DNA of 64,000 nt. Source: Actinopolymorpha rutila. GTDB lineage: Bacteria > Actinomycetota > Actinomycetes > Propionibacteriales > Actinopolymorphaceae. The notes below the pieces were generated by a model that saw only the letters and a list, made by a program, of their open reading frames with translations, was not told the DNA's origin and searched no databases. The position numbers and the translations under genes were made by a program. This document shows positions 17,735 through 27,262 of this stretch, piece after piece. How positions within the stretch are numbered: position 1 is the first letter of the stretch; the number at the start of each line of letters is the position of its first letter. Where the stretch lies: positions 1,612,001-1,676,000 of the forward strand of contig NZ_JACBZH010000001.1 in the NCBI RefSeq assembly GCF_013407855.1, written 5' to 3'.

Positions 17735-18667
17735 ATGACGACAACGACACTGGACAAAACCGCTCCCTCGACCGCCCGACGCAGACTGACCGACCGGGCC
17801 CGCCACGAACAGCGCCTGGGGTGGTACCTGTGCGCTCCGGCCTTCGTGGTGATGCTGGCGGTCACGGCCTATCCGATGCTGCAGGCCGTGTGGCTTTCCA
17901 TGCAGAGCTACCGGATCACCGACCCGGAGTCCCGGCGGTTCGTCGGCCTGGCCAACTACACGATGGTGCTGAGCGACGGGTTGTGGTGGCGCGACGTCGG
18001 CGTCACCGTGCTGATCACGGTGATCACCGTCGTGGTGGAGCTCATCATCGGCTTCGCGTTCGCGATGGTGATGCACCGCATCCTGTTCGGGCGGGGCATC
18101 GTGCGCACCGCCATCCTGGTGCCCTACGGCATCATCACGGTGGTCTCGGCGTTCGCCTGGAAGTTCGCGTTCGCGCCCGACTCGGGGTTCTTCAACTCGT
18201 GGTTCCACCTGCAGAACTACGACGTCTTCGCGCAGTTCGGCTCCTCGATCGCGGCGATCTCGATGTCGGAGATCTGGAAGACGACGCCGTTCATGTCGCT
18301 GCTGTTGCTGGCCGGGCTGGCGCAGGTCCCCGAAGACCTGCAGGAGGCCGCGAAGGTCGACGGCGCCACCTGGTGGCAGCGGCTGTGGAAGGTCACCATC
18401 CCCAACATGCGGGCGGCGATCATGGTCGCGCTGTTGTTCCGCACGCTGGACGCCTACCGCATCTTCGACAGCGTGTTCGTGATGACGAACGGCGCGCAGG
18501 GCACCGAGACGGTCTCCTTCCTGGCGTACCGGCAGATGATCACCCGAACGGCGGTGGGGCTCGGCTCGGCGGTGTCGGTGCTGCTGTTCCTCACCGTGCT
18601 GATCATCGCCTTCGTCTTCATCAAGCTGTTCCGGACCGACCTGTCCCAGGTGCGAGGTGATCGGTGA
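17735..18667 (+). CDS. sugA: Sugar ABC transporter permease SugA
   Basis: 310-residue membrane subunit of the lpqY-sug importer, about six transmembrane helices; the first is [21 protein letters not shown] near residue 30. The cytoplasmic EAA loop that docks on the ATPase is [19 protein letters not shown] (about residue 203). ATG 17735 has GGGAGG upstream, 17 bp after lpqY. Its TGA overlaps the next start (GTGATG), so sugB is translationally coupled. Confidence 0.9.
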   Translation: MTTTTLDKTAPSTARRRLTDRARHEQRLGWYLCAPAFVVMLAVTAYPMLQAVWLSMQSYRITDPESRRFVGLANYTMVLSDGLWWRDVGVTVLITVITVVVELIIGFAFAMVMHRILFGRGIVRTAILVPYGIITVVSAFAWKFAFAPDSGFFNSWFHLQNYDVFAQFGSSIAAISMSEIWKTTPFMSLLLLAGLAQVPEDLQEAAKVDGATWWQRLWKVTIPNMRAAIMVALLFRTLDAYRIFDSVFVMTNGAQGTETVSFLAYRQMITRTAVGLGSAVSVLLFLTVLIIAFVFIKLFRTDLSQVRGDR

Positions 18668-19482
18668 TGAACGGCCGCAAGGTCTGGTGGGCCGTCGCCG
18701 GATTGGCGATCGTCTTCTACACGTTGTTCCCGGTGGCGTGGATCCTGTCGCTGTCGCTGAAGAAGGACGCCAACACTCCGGGCTTCTTCCCGACCGAAGC
18801 CACCTTGGACAACTACCGCACGGTGTTCGACTCGGGTCTGTTCCTGAGCGCCCTGCGCAACTCCGTCGGCATCTCGCTGATCTCCACCGTGGCGTCGGTG
18901 GTGCTGGCCACGCTGGCCGCCTACGCCATCGCCCGGCTGGAGTTCAAGGGCAAGAAGCTGGTGCTGTCGATGGCGCTGGCGATCGCGATGTTCCCGACCA
19001 TCTCCCTGGTGCCGCCGCTGTTCGACATGTGGCGGACGCTCGGCCTGTACGACACCTGGCTCGGGCTGATCATCCCCTACATGTCGTTCACCCTGCCGTT
19101 GGCGATCTGGACGCTCTCGGCGTTCTTCCGGGAGATCCCCTGGGAGATGGAGCAGGCCGCCCAGGTCGACGGTGCCACCCAGTGGCAGGCGTTCCGCAAG
19201 GTGATCGTTCCGCTGGCGGCTCCCGGTGTGTTCACCGCCGCCATCCTGACGTTCTTCTTCGCCTGGAACGACTTCGTGTTCGGCATCTCGCTGACCGCCT
19301 CCGACGCGGCCCGGCCGGTGCCGGCGGCGTTGGCGTTCTTCACGGGTGAGTCCTTCTTCGAACAACCCACGGCCGCGATCGCGGCGGCCGCGGTCGTCGT
19401 CACGATCCCGGTGATCGTGCTCGTCCTCTTCTTCCAGCGCAAGATCGTGGCCGGACTGACGTCCGGCGCGGTGAAGGGTTGA
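18667..19482 (+). CDS. sugB: Sugar ABC transporter permease SugB
   Basis: 271-residue second permease, MalG type, about six transmembrane helices; EAA loop [19 protein letters not shown] at about residue 160. ATG 18667 shares its A with the sugA stop (TGATG); a GTG 3 nt upstream (18664) is equally possible. The C-terminal [17 protein letters not shown] is the usual family ending. It sits 6 bp before sugC. Confidence 0.9.
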   Translation: MNGRKVWWAVAGLAIVFYTLFPVAWILSLSLKKDANTPGFFPTEATLDNYRTVFDSGLFLSALRNSVGISLISTVASVVLATLAAYAIARLEFKGKKLVLSMALAIAMFPTISLVPPLFDMWRTLGLYDTWLGLIIPYMSFTLPLAIWTLSAFFREIPWEMEQAAQVDGATQWQAFRKVIVPLAAPGVFTAAILTFFFAWNDFVFGISLTASDAARPVPAALAFFTGESFFEQPTAAIAAAAVVVTIPVIVLVLFFQRKIVAGLTSGAVKG

Positions 19483-19488
19483 TGCGCA

Positions 19489-20691
19489 ATGGCAGTCATC
19501 GAGTTGAAGAACATCGTCAAGGAGTACGGCGATGGTTATCCGGCCGTCAACGACGTGAGCCTGGAGATCGCCGACGGCGAGTTCATGATCCTCGTCGGGC
19601 CGTCCGGGTGCGGCAAGTCCACCTTGCTCCGGATGATCGTGGGGCTGGAGGACATCACCTCCGGTGACCTGTTGATCGGCGGTGAACGCGTCAACGACAA
19701 GGCGCCGCGTGACCGCAACCTCGCGATGGTCTTCCAGAACTACGCGCTCTACCCCCACCTCACCGTCTACGAGAACATCGCGTTCCCGTTGCGGTTGGCC
19801 AAGCGGTCCGACCAGGAGGTGCAGGAGAAGGTCGAGCACGCCGCGGACCTGCTCGAACTGCGCGAGCACCTGCAGCGCAAGCCGAGCCAGCTGTCCGGTG
19901 GTCAGCGTCAGCGGGTGGCGATGGGGCGGGCGATCGTCCGGGACGCGGAGGCGTTCCTCTTCGACGAGCCGCTGTCCAACCTCGACGCCAAGCTGCGTGG
20001 GCAGATGCGGACCGAGATCTCCCGGCTGCAGCGTCAGCTGGACACCACGACGGTCTACGTCACCCACGACCAGACCGAGGCGATGACGCTCGGGGACCGC
20101 GTTGCCGTTCTGCGCAAGGGCGTTCTGCAGCAGTGTGCGTCCCCGCGTGAGCTGTACGAACAGCCGATCAACCTGTTCGTGGCGGGCTTCATCGGTGCGC
20201 CGCCGATGAACTTCCTCCCGGCGACGGTGAAGAACGGCCGGATCGAGCTGCCGTTCGGCAACGTGCCGCTGCCCGACCTCTACGACCGGGGGGCCCTGGA
20301 AGGGCGGCTGCTGGTGGCGGGCATCCGGCCGGGTTCGTTCGAGGACGCGGAGTACGTCGACGCCGCCAAGCGCGAGCGCGGTGAGACGTTCGAGGCGACG
20401 GTCGACGTGATCGAGTGGCTCGGCAACGAGCAGTACGCCTACGTGCCGTACCAGTCCGAGCAGGAGATCCGCGCCGAGATCGACACGCTGGCACAGGAAC
20501 TCGACATGGAGGCGATGCGCCCGCAGCTCATCATCTCCCTCGACCCCGCCAGCCGGATCCGCGAGGGCCAGCCGGGCAGGTTCTGGGTGGACGTGTCGAA
20601 GATCCACCTGTTCGACCCCAAGGACGGTGCCAACCTCGGGTTGACACGGAACGACTCCAACGCCGCGAGCGGCGAACCCACACCTGCCTGA
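19489..20691 (+). CDS. sugC: Sugar ABC transporter ATPase SugC (MsiK/UgpC type)
   Basis: 400-residue ATPase that powers the lpqY-sugAB importer. Walker A GPSGCGKST (about 40), Q-loop VFQNYALYPHLTVYEN, signature LSGGQRQRVAMGRAIV (about 136), Walker B AFLFDEPLSNLDAKLR (about 158), H-loop VTHDQTEAM, then a C-terminal OB/TOBE regulatory domain. In streptomycetes an ATPase of this type (MsiK) is shared by several sugar transporters. That is relevant here because the transporter at 40789-44025 has no ATPase gene. ATG 19489 has only a weak GAAGGG about 10 nt upstream. Confidence 0.93.
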   Translation: MAVIELKNIVKEYGDGYPAVNDVSLEIADGEFMILVGPSGCGKSTLLRMIVGLEDITSGDLLIGGERVNDKAPRDRNLAMVFQNYALYPHLTVYENIAFPLRLAKRSDQEVQEKVEHAADLLELREHLQRKPSQLSGGQRQRVAMGRAIVRDAEAFLFDEPLSNLDAKLRGQMRTEISRLQRQLDTTTVYVTHDQTEAMTLGDRVAVLRKGVLQQCASPRELYEQPINLFVAGFIGAPPMNFLPATVKNGRIELPFGNVPLPDLYDRGALEGRLLVAGIRPGSFEDAEYVDAAKRERGETFEATVDVIEWLGNEQYAYVPYQSEQEIRAEIDTLAQELDMEAMRPQLIISLDPASRIREGQPGRFWVDVSKIHLFDPKDGANLGLTRNDSNAASGEPTPA

Positions 20692-20698
20692 GCTGTCC

Positions 20699-20715
20699 CG
20701 CCGGTCGAAGCGGCG
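20699..20715. terminator. Weak hairpin between convergent sugC and multicopper oxidase
   Basis: CGCCG-GTCGAAG-CGGCG, a 5-bp stem in the 48-bp gap between two converging genes. Short, so uncertain. Confidence 0.25.
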
Positions 20716-20739
20716 TTGTGGTGATGGCCGGCTTCGGGG

Positions 20740-22293
20740 TCAGACGACCTCGAAGTTGGCCATCATCGCCATGTCCTCGTGTTCGAGGTTGTGGCAGTGC
20801 ATCACGTATCTCCCGCGGTAGCCGTCGAAGCGGGCGATGATCTCCGCCGTCTGTGCCGGGCGAAGGTCGAGGGTGTCCTTGCGGCCGAGGTCCGCCTTCG
20901 GTGGTTCGCCGTCGAGGGTGAGCACCTGGAACTGCACCAGGTGCAGGTGCACCGGATGGGCCACGTCGCTGGTCAGCCGCCACACCTCGGTGGCGCCGAG
21001 CCTGGGCCGGGCGAGGGACTTCCCCGGGTCGAACGCCTCACCGTTGACGGTCCAGCCGTCGTGCCCGTGCACGTCCCCGGACTCGAACGCGAACTCGCGG
21101 GTGACGCCCGCCTTCGCCGGGTCGAGCCGCTCGACCTTCGCCAGCCGGGCCGGCACGTGGGTGGTGTCGCGTTCTCGGCGTACGACCCGGAACCCCATCA
21201 CCCGCGCGGCGCCGTCCTCGCCGGCGGCGTTGCCGAGCACCACCGTCGTACCCACCGGAAACCTGCCGAAGTCGACCACGACGTCGACGCGTTCGGCGGG
21301 AGCGAGAGTGAGCGTGGAGCGCGGCACCGGACGGGCCAGCAGGCCGCCGTCGCTGCCGATCTGGACGAACGCCGGTGCGCCGCCGGGCGCGGGCCGCAGC
21401 GTGAGTTCGTACCGCCGGGCGTTGGAGGCGTTCAGGATCCGCAGCCGGTAACGCGCGGCGCTGACGTCGAGGTGCGGCCAGGGTGCGCCGTTGACCAGGA
21501 TGACGTCGCCGAGCACGCCGCCCAGGTAGGCATCCCGCACGCCGGGCCGGTCGCGCAGGTGCGGGTCGAGGGCGGGGTAGCGCAGGGTGCCGTCCGGGTC
21601 GAAGGACCGGTCGCAGATCATCAGCGGAAGCTCGTGTTCGCCCCGGGGCAGAGGCAGGGCGTCCTCCTCGTCGTCGCGTACGAACCACATGCCGGCCAGC
21701 CCGCGCCACAGCTGCGGAGCGGTGAAGTCCATCCGGTGGTCGTGGTACCACAGCGGCGCGGCGGGCTGGTCGAGCGGGAACTCGTACGTCCTGCTGCCGC
21801 GGGTCACCCGCGCTCGCGGGTCGGCCATGCCGGTCGGGAAGTCGCCGCGCCGGGGGAGCAGCAGGTCGGTCGGGTAGCCGTCGCTGGCCGGTGGAGTACG
21901 CCCGCCGTGCAGGTGAGTCACCACCGGCACCGGCAGCTCGTTGGTCTGGTGGACGACCACCCGGCGGCCGCTGCGCGCGTCGACGGTGGGCCCGGGGAAC
22001 CGCCCGGCGTACCCCCAGATCTGCGTTCGGGTGCCGGGCAGGATCTCCTGCTCGGCGACCCGCGGCGACAGGTCGTAGTAGTCGGTGGTGGCGTCGGTGC
22101 GGATCGGCCGGGCCACGGGCGGGATCGGCAGCGGTACCCGGAACGGCGGCGGTAGGTCGGCGGTGCTGGGCAGCAGCCGGGGCTCCGGGCTGCTGCTTCC
22201 CAGCAGGGAGCAACCCGAGGTTGACACTGCCGTCAGCGCGGCGAGACCGCCCGCGCCGAACAGTCGTAGCGCCTGCCGGCGGGACAGGCTCAC
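20740..22293 (-). CDS. Multicopper oxidase (CotA/CueO-like), Tat lipoprotein
   Basis: 517-residue three-cupredoxin oxidase that couples one-electron substrate oxidation to reduction of oxygen. The four copper-site clusters are visible: THLHGG (about 140), WYHDHRMD (about 195), HPVHLH (about 462) and HCHNLEHEDM (about 500). The Tat motif SRRQALRLFG (Arg5-Arg6) is followed by a lipobox-like STSGC (Cys28), so it is exported folded and probably anchored. GTG 22293 overlaps the stop of the preceding 4-TM gene (GTGA) and has no ribosome-binding site of its own, suggesting translational coupling. Laccase, cuprous oxidase or bilirubin-oxidase activity cannot be separated. Confidence 0.92.
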   Translation of the reverse strand: MSLSRRQALRLFGAGGLAALTAVSTSGCSLLGSSSPEPRLLPSTADLPPPFRVPLPIPPVARPIRTDATTDYYDLSPRVAEQEILPGTRTQIWGYAGRFPGPTVDARSGRRVVVHQTNELPVPVVTHLHGGRTPPASDGYPTDLLLPRRGDFPTGMADPRARVTRGSRTYEFPLDQPAAPLWYHDHRMDFTAPQLWRGLAGMWFVRDDEEDALPLPRGEHELPLMICDRSFDPDGTLRYPALDPHLRDRPGVRDAYLGGVLGDVILVNGAPWPHLDVSAARYRLRILNASNARRYELTLRPAPGGAPAFVQIGSDGGLLARPVPRSTLTLAPAERVDVVVDFGRFPVGTTVVLGNAAGEDGAARVMGFRVVRRERDTTHVPARLAKVERLDPAKAGVTREFAFESGDVHGHDGWTVNGEAFDPGKSLARPRLGATEVWRLTSDVAHPVHLHLVQFQVLTLDGEPPKADLGRKDTLDLRPAQTAEIIARFDGYRGRYVMHCHNLEHEDMAMMANFEVV

Positions 22294-22778
22294 CGGGAGG
22301 TGGAGGTGGAGGCGGAGGCGGTGAGGGAGCCGCCGCCCGGCCGGGACCACGCCTGCATGACCATCACGATGATGCCGCCGAACAACGCGACCCCGAGCGG
22401 AACGTGCACCAGTTTCTGGTGCGCACCGCCGAGGACGGCCTGGACGGCGATGAGGACCAGCATCACGGCGCTGGGCACGATGATCCGGGCCGAACCACCA
22501 CCCGGCTTCCAGACCAGGATGGCCGCGACGAGGGTGAGCAGGGAGAACGCGAACGCCAGGGTGGCCGTCCCGCCGTGCAGGTCCTTCGCGCCCGACCGGC
22601 CCGCGACGATCATCCCGGCGGTGATCGCCTGGACGAAGATCGCGACCGACTGCAGGGCGACCAGGGTGCGGAACGCCGTGAAGGGCCAGGCCTTCGCAGG
22701 CGCTCCCGCGGACCTGCCGGCTCCCGGACCACCGGTGCGCGTACTCCTGGTGCCGGCCGATGCGTCGTGTGTCGCCAT
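22290..22778 (-). CDS. Four-helix membrane protein, DUF6220/COX15-like
   Basis: 162-residue protein with four predicted transmembrane helices after a disordered 30-residue N-terminus. Histidines sit near helix ends (DLHGGTAT and QKLVHVPLG), a spacing reminiscent of haem-binding 4-helix units such as the haem A synthase half and DUF6220 proteins. It precedes and overlaps the multicopper oxidase by 4 nt, so a partner role (electron transfer or membrane tethering) is plausible but inferred. GAGAAGGG lies about 10 nt before ATG 22778. Confidence 0.65.
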   Translation of the reverse strand: MATHDASAGTRSTRTGGPGAGRSAGAPAKAWPFTAFRTLVALQSVAIFVQAITAGMIVAGRSGAKDLHGGTATLAFAFSLLTLVAAILVWKPGGGSARIIVPSAVMLVLIAVQAVLGGAHQKLVHVPLGVALFGGIIVMVMQAWSRPGGGSLTASASTSTSR

Positions 22779-22934
22779 GAACCTGAGCCCTTCTCGCTCG
22801 AGGTGGCCGCGGCCGCCCCGCGGCTCGGTGCGGCCGCGGCTTGCTCCGCGGCCCGTCGCGGTCCAGCCTCGCCGAGGGGACCGGTCGCCCGCGTCCTTCC
22901 CCGGAAGGCCATGCGCGTACCGCGTCCGGCGTAC

Positions 22935-23195
22935 TCAGAGGGCGATCAGGTCTCCGACCAGCGTAGGGCCGTGCTTGTCCAGCCAGCGGTCGATCCGGCG
23001 TGCGCCGGCCAGCCGGTCGCGTACCTCGTCAAGCCGGGCTTGCCCCTGCCGCCATCGGCCCGCCCGCCACACCAGCGACTCCAGCGCGCGCAGCCGGAGC
23101 AGGTCGGGGAACGCCGCCCGCTCCGGCGTGCTCAGCGGGACTCGCGACAGGTACGCCCGGCAGAGTACGTCGGCGTCCGCGGCGTCGTCCGGCAT
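22935..23195 (-). pseudogene. C-terminal remnant of a phosphotransferase (APH/ChoK-like)
   Basis: 86 codons resembling only the last helical part of aminoglycoside-phosphotransferase-family proteins (LCRAYLSRVPLSTPERAAFP, then RLRALESLVWRAGRWRQGQ). The catalytic half (HGD..N and D.D motifs) is absent; upstream lies the intact DUF402 gene. No ribosome-binding site precedes ATG 23195. It is most likely a gene remnant left by a deletion. A functional small protein cannot be excluded because the frame is open. Confidence 0.5.
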
Positions 23196-23206
23196 CGGAA
23201 GGTGGG

Positions 23207-23941
23207 TCAGAACTCGGCCTGGGCGTCGGGCGGCAGCGCGGGGAGGGGCCAGCTCGGGTCGGGGCGCCAGTCCTCCCAGCCGTCGCAGAACGGCGAACCC
23301 CACCGGGCCACCACCTCCTCGACGGCGCGGGCGTCCTTCTCGAACTCCGCGGCGTCGGCGGCGTCGTAGCGGCCCCAGCGTACGGCGGCGGCGAGTTCGT
23401 CCTCGTCCTTCCAGCGCACGCTGCGGTCGGGCTGGACCACGACGTCGAGGACGTGGTCCTGGGTCACCACGTGCAGGTCGTCGCGGACGTGAACGTCCTC
23501 GAGGTTGACGTACCAGTTGCGGAACGTGCCGTCGGGCAGCCAGAACAACCAGACCGACCAGGGGACTCCGGTCGGGGCGACCTTGAGGATGCCCGTACCG
23601 CGCCACCGGGTCCGCTTGAGTGAGCGCTTCTCCCGGACGCGGTACCAGTCGTCGATCTGGACCGCACGCGGCTCGCGGCCGTCGGTGAGCACCGGCCGCA
23701 GCACCGGTGTGCCCGGTGCCAGCCAGGCCACCAGGCCGTCGGCGTGGTCGCGTACGACCGTCATCGGCCGGACGGTCTCCGGGCTCCCCGGCAGCCAGGT
23801 GCGCCGGCGGTAGTGCCACCAGATCTGCGTGCCCGGCTGCCAGTACGGCGGCGGTCCGGACGGGCGCATCCCGGCGGTGCCGGGGCGCTGCGCGGGCAGG
23901 CCGCTGGGTTCGGGAGTGGTGTCGGAGGAAACGCTCACCAT
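23207..23941 (-). CDS. DUF402 domain protein (FomD/Ntdp-like phosphatase family)
   Basis: 244-residue protein with a DUF402 core at about residues 110-225: WYVNLEDVHVRDD, then VTQDHVLDVVVQPDRSVRWKDEDEL. These carry the acidic metal-binding residues known in FomD and in the nucleoside tri-/diphosphatase Ntdp. The N-terminal half is an actinobacterial extension (PGTQIWWHYRRRTWLPGSPETVRPMTVVRD). ATG 23941 is annotated, but TAGGAT (23946-23951) ends 7 nt before the GTG at 23938, so a leaderless transcript starting at 23938 is likely. Substrate unknown. Confidence 0.8.
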   Translation of the reverse strand: MVSVSSDTTPEPSGLPAQRPGTAGMRPSGPPPYWQPGTQIWWHYRRRTWLPGSPETVRPMTVVRDHADGLVAWLAPGTPVLRPVLTDGREPRAVQIDDWYRVREKRSLKRTRWRGTGILKVAPTGVPWSVWLFWLPDGTFRNWYVNLEDVHVRDDLHVVTQDHVLDVVVQPDRSVRWKDEDELAAAVRWGRYDAADAAEFEKDARAVEEVVARWGSPFCDGWEDWRPDPSWPLPALPPDAQAEF

Positions 23942-23982
23942 CGCGATCCTAGTCGCGAATGATCACCGGATCCGCCTTGTGG

Positions 23983-24476
23983 TCATCCTCGGCCACCACG
24001 ATCAGCCGGCTCAACCGGCACGGATCCGCCGCTGAGTTCTTCCGCGGAAGAATCCGCCTGACCGCCGCGCAGGATCGGAGCGATTTCCGGCGCCGAGAAC
24101 CCCGGACCCTTGACCACCTTGCCGTCCGCCCGCAGGATCGGCCGGCCGTCCGGGCCGAGCTTGCTCATGTTGGAGCGGTGGACCTCGGCGAGTACGGCGT
24201 CCAGCGGGATGCCGTACTCGCACGCCGTTCCGTAGATCACGTACGCCATGTCGGCCAGCGCGTCGGCCACCGCGACCAGGTCACCGGCTCGGCGGCGTCG
24301 ACGTACTCCTCGAACTCCTCACGCAGCAGTGCGATCCGCAGTCGCCAGGAGTCCGGACGCGGTACAGGCGTGTCCGCCGCCCCGAGCCCGAACGCCTCGT
24401 GGAACTCCCGCACCAGAGCGGCCACTCCAGCCACTCCAGCCGGCCCGGCCGCCGGCTCGCGCGCCTCTTCGAGCAT
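23983..24476 (-). pseudogene. MazG-like nucleotide pyrophosphohydrolase, broken by a 1-nt frameshift
   Basis: The gene is split over two frames. Codons from 24476 give LVREFHEAFGL and ALLREEFEEYVDAAEP, the first metal-binding helices of the all-alpha NTP pyrophosphohydrolase fold. The frame then runs into WSRWPTRWPTWRT and stops. One nucleotide is missing at about 24286-24290: in the other frame the sequence continues as GDLVAVADALADMAYVIYGT and AEVHRSNMSKLGPDGRPI, the second ExxD-type helix and the family C-terminus. Adding one G after GAG restores the expected E-A-G-D-L-V. No slippery heptamer is present, so a mutation or a sequencing error is likelier than programmed shifting. It starts 17 bp after fumC. 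Confidence 0.8.
24037..24052. repeat. 16-bp palindrome, copy 1 of a dispersed element
   Basis: TTCTTCCGCGGAAGAA is a perfect palindrome. The 19-mer extending to 24055 (adding TCC) recurs exactly at 44486-44504. Here it lies inside the 3' tail of the frameshifted MazG-like gene, and the arms do not extend further. Confidence 0.6.
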
Positions 24477-24492
24477 TACCAGCCCTGGAAGG

Positions 24493-25893
24493 TCAGGGAT
24501 GCGTCATCGACAGGACGTCGAGGGCCCGGTCGAGCTGCTCCTCGGTGAGGTCGCCGCGCTCGACGTACCCCTGCTCGATCACGACCTGCCGGATGGTCTT
24601 GCGCTCGGCGAGCGAGGTCTTGGCGACCTTCGCGGCGTTCTCGTAGCCGATGTAGCGGTTCAGAGGCGTGACCACCGACGGGGAGGACTCGGCGTACTCG
24701 CGGCAGCGGTCGGCGTTCGCGGTGATGCCGGCCACCAGCCGGTCGGCGAACAGCACGCTCACGTTGGTGAGCAGGCGGATCGACTCCAGGAGGTTGCGGG
24801 CGATCACCGGCAGCATGACGTTGAGTTCGAAGTCGCCCTGCGAACCCGCGAACGCCACCGCGGCGTCGTTGCCGACGACCTGCGCCACGACCTGGCGGGC
24901 GGCCTCGGGGATGACCGGGTTGACCTTGCCCGGCATGATGCTCGACCCCGGCTGCAGGTCGGGCAGCGCCAGCTCACCCAGTCCGGCGCGCGGGCCCGAG
25001 CCCATCCAGCGGATGTCGTTGGCCGCCTTGTAGAGGCCGACCGCGATCGTACGGAGCTGACCGGACAGCTCGACCAGCGCGTCGCGGGCGCCCTGCGCCT
25101 CGAAGTGGTTGCGGGCCTCGCGCAGCGGCAGCCCGGTCGTCTCGACGAGTTCGGCGATCACCTTCTCGGCGAACCCGGGCGGGGTGTTGATGCCGGTGCC
25201 GACCGCGGTGCCGCCGAGGGGAAGCTCACCGACGCGGGGGAGCGTGGACTCGACGCGCTCGATGCCGTAGCGGATCTGGGCGGCGTACCCGCCGAACTCC
25301 TGGCCGAGCGTCACCGGCGTGGCGTCCATCAGGTGCGTACGCCCCGACTTCACCACCTCGGCGAACTCGGCCGCCTTCGTCTCCAGCGCGTCGGACAGGT
25401 GTGACAGCGCCGGGATCAGGTCGTTGAGGACGGCGTACGTCGCGGCGATGTGTATGGAGGAGGGGAACACGTCGTTGCTGGACTGCGAGGCGTTGACGTG
25501 GTCGTTGGGGTGAACGGACCGGCCGAGCGCCTCGGTGGCCAGCGTGGCCAGCACCTCGTTGGTGTTCATGTTGCTGGAGGTGCCCGAGCCGGTCTGGAAC
25601 ACGTCGATCGGGAAGTGCGCGTCGTGGGTGCCGGCGGCCACCGCGGCGGCGGCCTCCTGGATCGCCTTGGCGAGGTCGGCGTCGATGACGCCGAGCTCGG
25701 CGTTGACCTTCGCCGCCGCGCCCTTGATCAGGGCGAGTGCCCGGATGTGCTGGCCCTCCAGCACCGAGCCGGAGATCGGGAAGTTCTCCACCGCGCGTTG
25801 GGTCTGGGCTCGCCACTTCGCCTCGGCGGGAACCCTGACCTCGCCCATGGTGTCGCGTTCGATCCGGTAGTCCTGCTCTCGCTCCTGCGCCAT
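24493..25893 (-). CDS. fumC: Fumarate hydratase, class II
   Basis: 466-residue homotetrameric enzyme of the TCA cycle that interconverts fumarate and L-malate without an Fe-S cluster. Family motifs: [14 protein letters not shown] (about 105), [39 protein letters not shown], and the catalytic signature [15 protein letters not shown] (about 325). TAGAGT ends 6 nt before ATG 25893, a leaderless-type promoter, in a gap of only 51 bp to the divergent citrate-synthase-like gene. Confidence 0.97.
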   Translation of the reverse strand: MAQEREQDYRIERDTMGEVRVPAEAKWRAQTQRAVENFPISGSVLEGQHIRALALIKGAAAKVNAELGVIDADLAKAIQEAAAAVAAGTHDAHFPIDVFQTGSGTSSNMNTNEVLATLATEALGRSVHPNDHVNASQSSNDVFPSSIHIAATYAVLNDLIPALSHLSDALETKAAEFAEVVKSGRTHLMDATPVTLGQEFGGYAAQIRYGIERVESTLPRVGELPLGGTAVGTGINTPPGFAEKVIAELVETTGLPLREARNHFEAQGARDALVELSGQLRTIAVGLYKAANDIRWMGSGPRAGLGELALPDLQPGSSIMPGKVNPVIPEAARQVVAQVVGNDAAVAFAGSQGDFELNVMLPVIARNLLESIRLLTNVSVLFADRLVAGITANADRCREYAESSPSVVTPLNRYIGYENAAKVAKTSLAERKTIRQVVIEQGYVERGDLTEEQLDRALDVLSMTHP

Positions 25894-25944
25894 GGCCCGA
25901 CTCTATTCCGGCCGCCCGGACGCGGATGTGATGAGGTTGCCGAT

Positions 25945-27258
25945 GTGAGCGAGTCCACCCGCTGGATGACCACCGCCCAGGCCGCCGACCTGCTCGGGGT
26001 GAAGGCCGAGACGGTGTACGCGTACGTGAGCCGGGGTGTGCTGACCCGTCACCGCGGTGCGGACCGGCGGTCGTCGCGGTTCGACCGGATCGAAGTCGAA
26101 CGCCTGGCCAGCAGGAACCGCCGCGGCGGCCGGGCGGGCGCGCTGGAGGTGGTCATCGACACCGGGCTGACGCTGCTCGACCCCGAGGGCGCGCTGTACT
26201 ACCGGGGACGCGACGCGGTGGTGCTCGCCCGGACGGAGTCGTTCGAGTCGGTCGCCACGATGTTGTGGTCGGGGGAGGTCGGCGAGGTCAGTGAGGTCAG
26301 TGAGTTAGGTGAGGTCGAGGGCGGGGACGCCGGACCGTGGGAGGCGTCACCGGCGGCGGTCGAGGTCGGCCGACGAGCCCAGGCGGCGTTGCCCGCGTCC
26401 ACCCGGCCGGTGGACCGGATGCGGGTGGTGGTGGCCGCGCTGGCCGCCGCCGATCCCGTACGCGACGACCGCCGGCCGGCGGCGGTGGTGGCGTCCGCCC
26501 GCGCGCTAATCGCCGGCATCGTCGACTCCCTGCCCGAACGCTCGCCCGCCCCGGGGTTCTCCGTCGCCGAGCGGCTGTGGTCGCGGCTGGCCGACCGGGC
26601 TCCCGGGCCGGGCGAGATCCGGGCGCTGAACGCGGCGCTGGTCCTGCTCGCCGACCACGAACTCGCCGCCTCCACCCTCGCCGCCCGGGTCGCCGCGTCG
26701 GTGTGGGCCGACCCGTACCTCGTGGTGCTCACCGGGCTGAGCGCCGGCGGCGGGATCCTGCACGGTGCGAGCGCCTCCGGCCTGGAGTCGTTGCTGCGCA
26801 CGACACCAGACCCCGCGGCGGTTCCCCGGGTGGTCGGTGACCGGCTGCGTGGCGGGGAACCCCTGCCGGGCTTCGGCCACAAGGTCTACACCGGGCGGGA
26901 TCCGCGCGCGGACGCCCTGCTGGAGCTGGTACGCGTCGCCGGTACGCCGGTTGACGAAACGGGTGGTACGCCGGTGAGCGAGGCGAGCAGTGAGCGGGCC
27001 GCGCAAGGCGGGGTTGACGACATCGTCGCCGAACTCGTGCGGGTCGTCGGCCGGCACGGCGGCCCGGCACCCAACGTGGACCTGGCGCTGGCCGCACTCG
27101 CTGTCAAGTTCGGATTGACAGAAGGGTCCGGCGAGATGATCTTCCTGCTCGGGCGGATCGCGGGGCTGGTCGCGCACGCGCTGGAGGAGTACCCCCATCG
27201 GCTGCGGTTCCGGCCCCGCGCCCTCTACACCGGCCCGCCGCCCGGCATTCGGAGCTGA
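25945..27258 (+). CDS. Citrate-synthase-family protein with N-terminal helix-turn-helix
   Basis: 437 residues. Residues 5-60 form a MerR/excisionase-like DNA-binding segment (MTTAQAADLLGVKAETVYAYVSRG, then SRFDRIEVERLASR). The rest is a citrate synthase fold (DTGLTLLDPEGALYYRGRDA, GFGHKVYTGRDPRADALLEL, PNVDLALAALAVKFGL). The catalytic segments are present but divergent, with an acidic simple-sequence insertion (GEVSEVSELGEVEGG, about residues 113-127). It may be a metabolite-responsive regulator or a true synthase/methylcitrate synthase. It is divergent from fumC and converges with the second citrate synthase, 4 bp apart. GTG 25945; only GAGG about 8 nt upstream. Confidence 0.8.
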   Translation: MSESTRWMTTAQAADLLGVKAETVYAYVSRGVLTRHRGADRRSSRFDRIEVERLASRNRRGGRAGALEVVIDTGLTLLDPEGALYYRGRDAVVLARTESFESVATMLWSGEVGEVSEVSELGEVEGGDAGPWEASPAAVEVGRRAQAALPASTRPVDRMRVVVAALAAADPVRDDRRPAAVVASARALIAGIVDSLPERSPAPGFSVAERLWSRLADRAPGPGEIRALNAALVLLADHELAASTLAARVAASVWADPYLVVLTGLSAGGGILHGASASGLESLLRTTPDPAAVPRVVGDRLRGGEPLPGFGHKVYTGRDPRADALLELVRVAGTPVDETGGTPVSEASSERAAQGGVDDIVAELVRVVGRHGGPAPNVDLALAALAVKFGLTEGSGEMIFLLGRIAGLVAHALEEYPHRLRFRPRALYTGPPPGIRS

Positions 27259-27262
27259 CGGG

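Noticed and set aside
18454..20607. 717-codon minus-strand frame opposite sugA-sugC
   Set aside because: Low-complexity Arg/His/Asp/Gly translation with no family motif; shadow of the ABC genes.
22935..23819. 294-codon frame as a full-length phosphotransferase
   Set aside because: Only the last 86 codons resemble the family; the rest is antiphase to the intact DUF402 gene.
23983..24476. Two separate small genes instead of one frameshifted gene
   Set aside because: The two frames give successive, non-overlapping parts of one MazG-like fold joined at a single nucleotide.
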